Shown in pieces: positions 7,266-9,354 of a stretch of 9,354 nucleotides of DNA. This DNA is from Phycisphaerales bacterium. GTDB lineage: Bacteria; Planctomycetota; Phycisphaerae; Tepidisphaerales; Tepidisphaeraceae. The first letter of the stretch is position 1. Every line of letters starts with the position of its first letter. The stretch lies in NCBI GenBank assembly GCA_003153655.1, contig PMAK01000284.1, forward strand, positions 14,179-23,532. The letters are read 5' to 3'. Below the pieces are notes generated by a model that was not told the DNA's origin, ran no database searches, and saw nothing but the letters and a program-made list of their open reading frames with translations. The position numbers were made by a program, and so were the translations under genes.

Positions 7266-7308
7266 TAGCGGGGGGAGGATTCGAACCTCCGACCTCCGGG
7301 TTATGAGC
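7266..7308 (-). other. Attachment-site core: 3' half of a tRNA-Met(CAU), probably initiator type
   Basis: Read on the minus strand, the fragment holds the anticodon loop CTCATAA (7307-7301, anticodon CAT), the 3' anticodon stem CCCGG, variable loop AGGTC, a T-arm GGAGG-TTCGAAT-CCTCC and the acceptor 3' strand CCCCGCT plus discriminator A. No CCA is encoded. The loop and the CCC next to it match bacterial initiator tRNAs. Upstream bases (TTATAACG) cannot pair with CCCGG and no D-arm or 5' acceptor strand is present, so this is a half gene, not a working tRNA. Tyrosine recombinases often use the anticodon-loop-to-3'-end segment as the crossover core. Confidence 0.8.
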
Positions 7309-7320
7309 GTTATAAGCTCA
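7304..7320. repeat. Short inverted repeat with a 7-nt spacer at the edge of the tRNA fragment
   Basis: TGAGC (7304-7308), GTTATAA, GCTCA (7316-7320). Arms of 5 bp around 7 bp resemble the core-site geometry of tyrosine recombinases. The position is exactly where tRNA identity ends. TTATGAGC (7301-7308) and TTATAAGC (7310-7317) also form a near-direct repeat. It may equally be chance. Confidence 0.35.
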
Positions 7321-7537
7321 AAATCCGGAACTTTTTGTGAAATCAGTAACTTATGGTCACCGCGTCGTTTACGACGACGCGCCTACGGTCAACAAGTATA
7401 CCATGTAACCCATGTTTTTCAATCCGTAGTATACGCGCCAGTGTATGCGCAAACGGGCCAAAAATGAATGAACCTCCGGGGCGTCATCCCGACGAAGAAG
7501 TTTGATCAACTTAGCGTAAAGCCGTTCTCGAACCATG
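7321..7537. other. Non-coding spacer between the attachment core and the AbiE-like module
   Basis: I find no convincing gene here. It contains a perfect 8-bp hairpin, CGCGTCGT (7361-7368), loop TTACG, ACGACGCG (7374-7381), without a T-run. Near 7433-7453 GTATACGCGC and GTGTATGCGC resemble each other. If the core is an attP or a tandem junction, this is where the other arm of the attachment region would lie. Confidence 0.4.
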
Positions 7538-7583
7538 ACGATAACACTTGAAATGCACGGTAACACTCCATATGTTATCGTGC
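7538..7583. promoter_or_regulatory. Operator cluster upstream of the AbiEi-like gene
   Basis: Three copies of one half-site are present: ACGATAACA (7538-7546), ACGGTAACA (7557-7565) and the inverted TGTTATCGT (7573-7581). The second and third form an extended inverted repeat, GCACGGTAACA (7555-7565), 7-nt spacer, TGTTATCGTGC (7573-7583), with one G-T position. The direct copies are 19 bp apart, about two helical turns. The cluster overlaps the promoter. AbiEi-type antitoxins are known to repress their own promoter by binding inverted repeats, so autoregulation is the natural reading. Confidence 0.65.
7548..7576 (+). promoter_or_regulatory. Candidate promoter of the AbiE-like module
   Basis: TTGAAA (7548-7553, 5/6) and TATGTT (7571-7576, 4/6) are separated by exactly 17 bp. 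Transcription would start near 7583. This rules out the in-frame TTG at 7548 and ATG at 7572 as translation starts and leaves a very short leader before ATG 7596 or 7605. Confidence 0.55.
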
Positions 7584-7604
7584 AGTTTTGATGTGATGCC
7601 GACC

Positions 7605-8585
7605 ATGCGGACAGAACTCCACCAACTCGAACGCTACATCCACGATGCCCTTGGCGTCGGCGTGACCACCACGCCTTGGCGCGGCAAAGAGCGCCTGCCC
7701 CATTTCCTCAAGGAACGGTACGGTTTTGCAGAAATGAACCTCCTGGGGCGACATTGCCTCCTTGTCATCGACACAACACCAGCAGAGATATCACCCGCCG
7801 CTCTGCGCAAGCACATGGATCTGATTCAGACCAAGCAAAAAGATGACGTGGTCTATGTACGCGCTCGGGTAACGGCATACAACCGGAAGCGCTTGATTGA
7901 GCACAAGGTGCCTTTCATTGTTCCGGGCAATCAGATGTATCTGCCCACGCTGGCGATTGATCTGCGCGAACATTTCCGCAGCTTGCGTTCGGAACTTCCC
8001 ACATTGAGTCCATCGACTCAGGCTGTGATTATCCACACGCTTCTCCGCAAAGTCGAAGTGCGTACTCCGTTGGAAATGGCCCAGCGCCTGGGATACTCCG
8101 CGATGACTATGACCCGCGCGTTTGACGAGTTGGAGACTGCGAAACTCGCAGAGGTAACGGTTCGCGGCAAGGAGCGCTGCCTTCGCTTCACGGGACGCGG
8201 TCAGGAATTATGGACCAAGGCGCTGCCGTTACTTCGCAGCCCGGTGAACAAAAGACTGTTCATTCGCCGCACCGAAGGCAGCGCCGCCGGCCTCCGTGCG
8301 GGGCTCTCGGCTTTGGCACAATATTCCATGCTCGCCTCGCCGGCGTATGCCACCTACGCATTGACCCGCGAGGACTGGAAATCGTTGCGGCAGAAACACA
8401 AGTCGATTACGGTGCCAACGCGCGATCCAGATACGGATGAGATCGAAATTTGGAGCTATCCTCCAGCTCTATTCGCCGATCGCGATGTGGTTGATCCGTT
8501 GTCGCTGTACCTTTCTCTAAAGGATGACCACAACGAGCGCATTGAAGCGTCCCTCGAAGAGATGATGAGGAAACTGGAATGGTAA
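7605..8585 (+). CDS. AbiEi-like winged-helix antitoxin/regulator (MarR-like)
   Basis: From ATG 7605 the product is 326 aa. ATG 7596, three codons earlier, is equally possible and neither has a good ribosome binding site. Residues about 135-215 form a MarR-like winged helix (LSPSTQAVIIHTLL, TPLEMAQRLGYSAMTMTRAFDELE, then the wing VRGKERCLRFTG). The N-terminal region up to PGNQMYLPTLAIDLREHF (108-124) is family-like but of unknown role, and the C-terminal 100 residues have the character of an AbiEi C-terminal antitoxin domain. The stop overlaps the next ATG by 7 nt (ATGGTAA). In AbiE modules this gene neutralises the downstream nucleotidyltransferase and represses the operon. The ORF appears intact although its partner is broken. 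The assignment rests on the pairing and remembered sequence patterns; a simple MarR-type regulator is the alternative. Confidence 0.72.
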   Translation: MRTELHQLERYIHDALGVGVTTTPWRGKERLPHFLKERYGFAEMNLLGRHCLLVIDTTPAEISPAALRKHMDLIQTKQKDDVVYVRARVTAYNRKRLIEHKVPFIVPGNQMYLPTLAIDLREHFRSLRSELPTLSPSTQAVIIHTLLRKVEVRTPLEMAQRLGYSAMTMTRAFDELETAKLAEVTVRGKERCLRFTGRGQELWTKALPLLRSPVNKRLFIRRTEGSAAGLRAGLSALAQYSMLASPAYATYALTREDWKSLRQKHKSITVPTRDPDTDEIEIWSYPPALFADRDVVDPLSLYLSLKDDHNERIEASLEEMMRKLEW

Positions 8586-9325
8586 AGGGCCTGGAAATCT
8601 TCCGCGCACATTTTCGTGATTACGCTGACCGTTACGTGCTGATCGGCGGTGCCGCCTGCGATATCGCCATGACCGGCGCCGGACTCGAATTTCGTGCAAC
8701 CAAGGACCTCGACATCGTCCTGTGCGTCGAAGCGCTGGATGCCGCTTTTGTCAATGCGTTTTGGGTGTTCGTGCGCGCCGCCGGCTACCAGGTCCAGGAG
8801 AAGTCGACCGGCCAATAACAGTTCTACCGCTTCCAGAAGCCGAAGAATGAGAGCTATCCGTTCATGCTCGAACTCTTCGCGCGGCAACCCGATATGCTGG
8901 AGGTTGCCGAGGGCAGTCACTTGATACCTCTTCCGATGGAGGAAGACGTGTCCAGCCTTTCGGCGATTCTGATGGATACCGGCTACTACGCATTCATCCA
9001 ATCCGGCAGGCGGGAAGTCGATGGTCTTCCCGCGGTGGGCGCTGCGCACCTCATCACATTGAAGGCGCGAGCATGGCTCGATCTCACCCAACGCGAGAAG
9101 AACGGTGAGAAGATCGACAGCAAGACGATCAAGAAACATAAAAACGATGTCTTCCGGCTGTACCAAATTCTCGATCCCACGATTGATCCAGCGGCTCCCG
9201 AAGCAGTCAAAAAGGATCTCCGTGATTTCATTTCCCGCTTGGCTGCGATGACCTCCGCGACCGCCCTCAGCCCCTCCTCGCTCATCGTCTTGGCCGGGAT
9301 CGCGTACGCCTCGCCGAAGTTTTAA
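8579..9325 (+). pseudogene. AbiEii-like nucleotidyltransferase toxin, interrupted by an in-frame TAA at 8816-8818
   Basis: Reading through the TAA gives 248 codons of coherent sequence in a single frame. Before the stop are the nucleotidyltransferase motifs: GG at 23-24 (VLIGGAACDIA) and D43-x-D45 (TKDLDIVL). After it come QFYRFQKPKN, FMLELFARQPD (a candidate further acidic residue E98), VSSLSAIL, HLITLKARAWLDL and KKHKNDVFRL, all in the order I recall for AbiEii/AbiGii-like proteins. The 79-aa product lacks the third acidic residue and the C-terminal half, so it should be inactive. One base change (CAA, AAA or GAA to TAA) explains it. GAGGAA precedes the ATG by about 7 nt. The second half has an ATG at 8864 but no convincing ribosome binding site. 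It could be a recent pseudogene, a sequencing error or a recoded stop. Confidence 0.75.
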
Positions 9326-9354
9326 GCGGAGGAAATAAAAGTCGCAGTTTGCCC

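Larger units (their letters stand above)
1..7308. mobile_element. Integrative element carrying a helicase defence-like operon (one end at the tRNA-derived core, other end outside the window)
   Basis: A tyrosine recombinase next to a tRNA 3' fragment, arm-like repeats and a same-strand cargo operon form the usual head of a tRNA-targeting genomic island. The left boundary is not visible. Whether the AbiE-like module to the right belongs to the same element or to a neighbour depends on the state of the attachment site. Confidence 0.5.

Noticed and set aside
7304..7320. Anticodon-arm-like hairpin as part of a second tRNA
   Set aside because: A 5-bp stem with a 7-nt loop fits an anticodon arm, but no D-arm, T-arm or acceptor pairing surrounds it in the right register.
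7369..7566. Minus-strand small open frame (65 codons) divergent from the AbiEi-like gene
   Set aside because: Composition is not absurd, but it starts inside the operator cluster, has no good ribosome binding site and resembles nothing I know. It could be a small gene but I cannot support it.
8456..9166. Minus-strand open frame of 236 codons over the nucleotidyltransferase region
   Set aside because: The plus strand carries clear nucleotidyltransferase motifs in a coherent frame; the antisense frame shows no family features.
9329..9354. GGAGG after the last stop as the ribosome binding site of a further gene
   Set aside because: No ATG or GTG follows at a usable distance before the window ends; a TTG near 9348 is too far for a confident call.
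1..9354. CRISPR arrays, insertion sequences or rRNA genes
   Set aside because: No regularly spaced repeats, no transposase-like product and no rRNA-like stretch were seen on either strand.

Overview
The window is a piece of bacterial accessory genome. It has a mid-50s GC feel, dense bacterial gene packing and Shine-Dalgarno sites, and the tRNA remnant has no encoded CCA. The integrase is of a type I associate with Planctomycetota/Verrucomicrobiota and related phyla. That phylum guess comes from memory of the family and is weak. There are no rRNA genes, complete tRNAs, CRISPR arrays or transposase genes.

Left part (1-5812, all on the minus strand). This is a tight gene set read from right to left. 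First is a 1189-aa SNF2-type helicase with an XRE-like helix-turn-helix at its N-terminus and a DUF3883 (PD-(D/E)xK-like) domain at its C-terminus. Next is a 372-aa DUF3644 protein with a HEPN-style R-x4-H motif. Its GTG start overlaps the helicase stop by 4 nt. Third is a UvrD-like superfamily 1 helicase that runs off the left edge. A promoter with an imperfect 16-bp palindrome across its spacer and -10 region lies upstream of the helicase gene. This suggests the helicase may repress its own operon. DNA translocase, putative nuclease, putative RNase and second helicase together look like an anti-phage operon. I do not recognise the combination as a named system.

Middle (5922-7320). A tyrosine recombinase, also on the minus strand, sits beside what looks like its attachment region. 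That region holds a 10-bp direct repeat pair, a rho-independent terminator, and the 3' half of a tRNA-Met(CAU), probably initiator type, whose 5' half is missing. An attachment core followed by an integrase, with no tRNA 5' half before it, is what an attP site or a junction between two tandem elements looks like. A simple single insertion would not give this arrangement.

Right part (7538-9325, plus strand). This is a two-gene AbiE-like (type IV toxin-antitoxin) module. A MarR/AbiEi-like winged-helix protein is preceded by a promoter embedded in repeats. The AbiEii-like nucleotidyltransferase after it overlaps by 7 nt and is broken by a single in-frame TAA, with the rest of the reading frame intact.

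A 9-bp word, TAACACTTG, occurs upstream of the helicase, the integrase and the AbiEi-like gene. Each time it has the same orientation relative to the downstream gene. It may be a shared regulatory site linking the mobility, defence and toxin-antitoxin parts.
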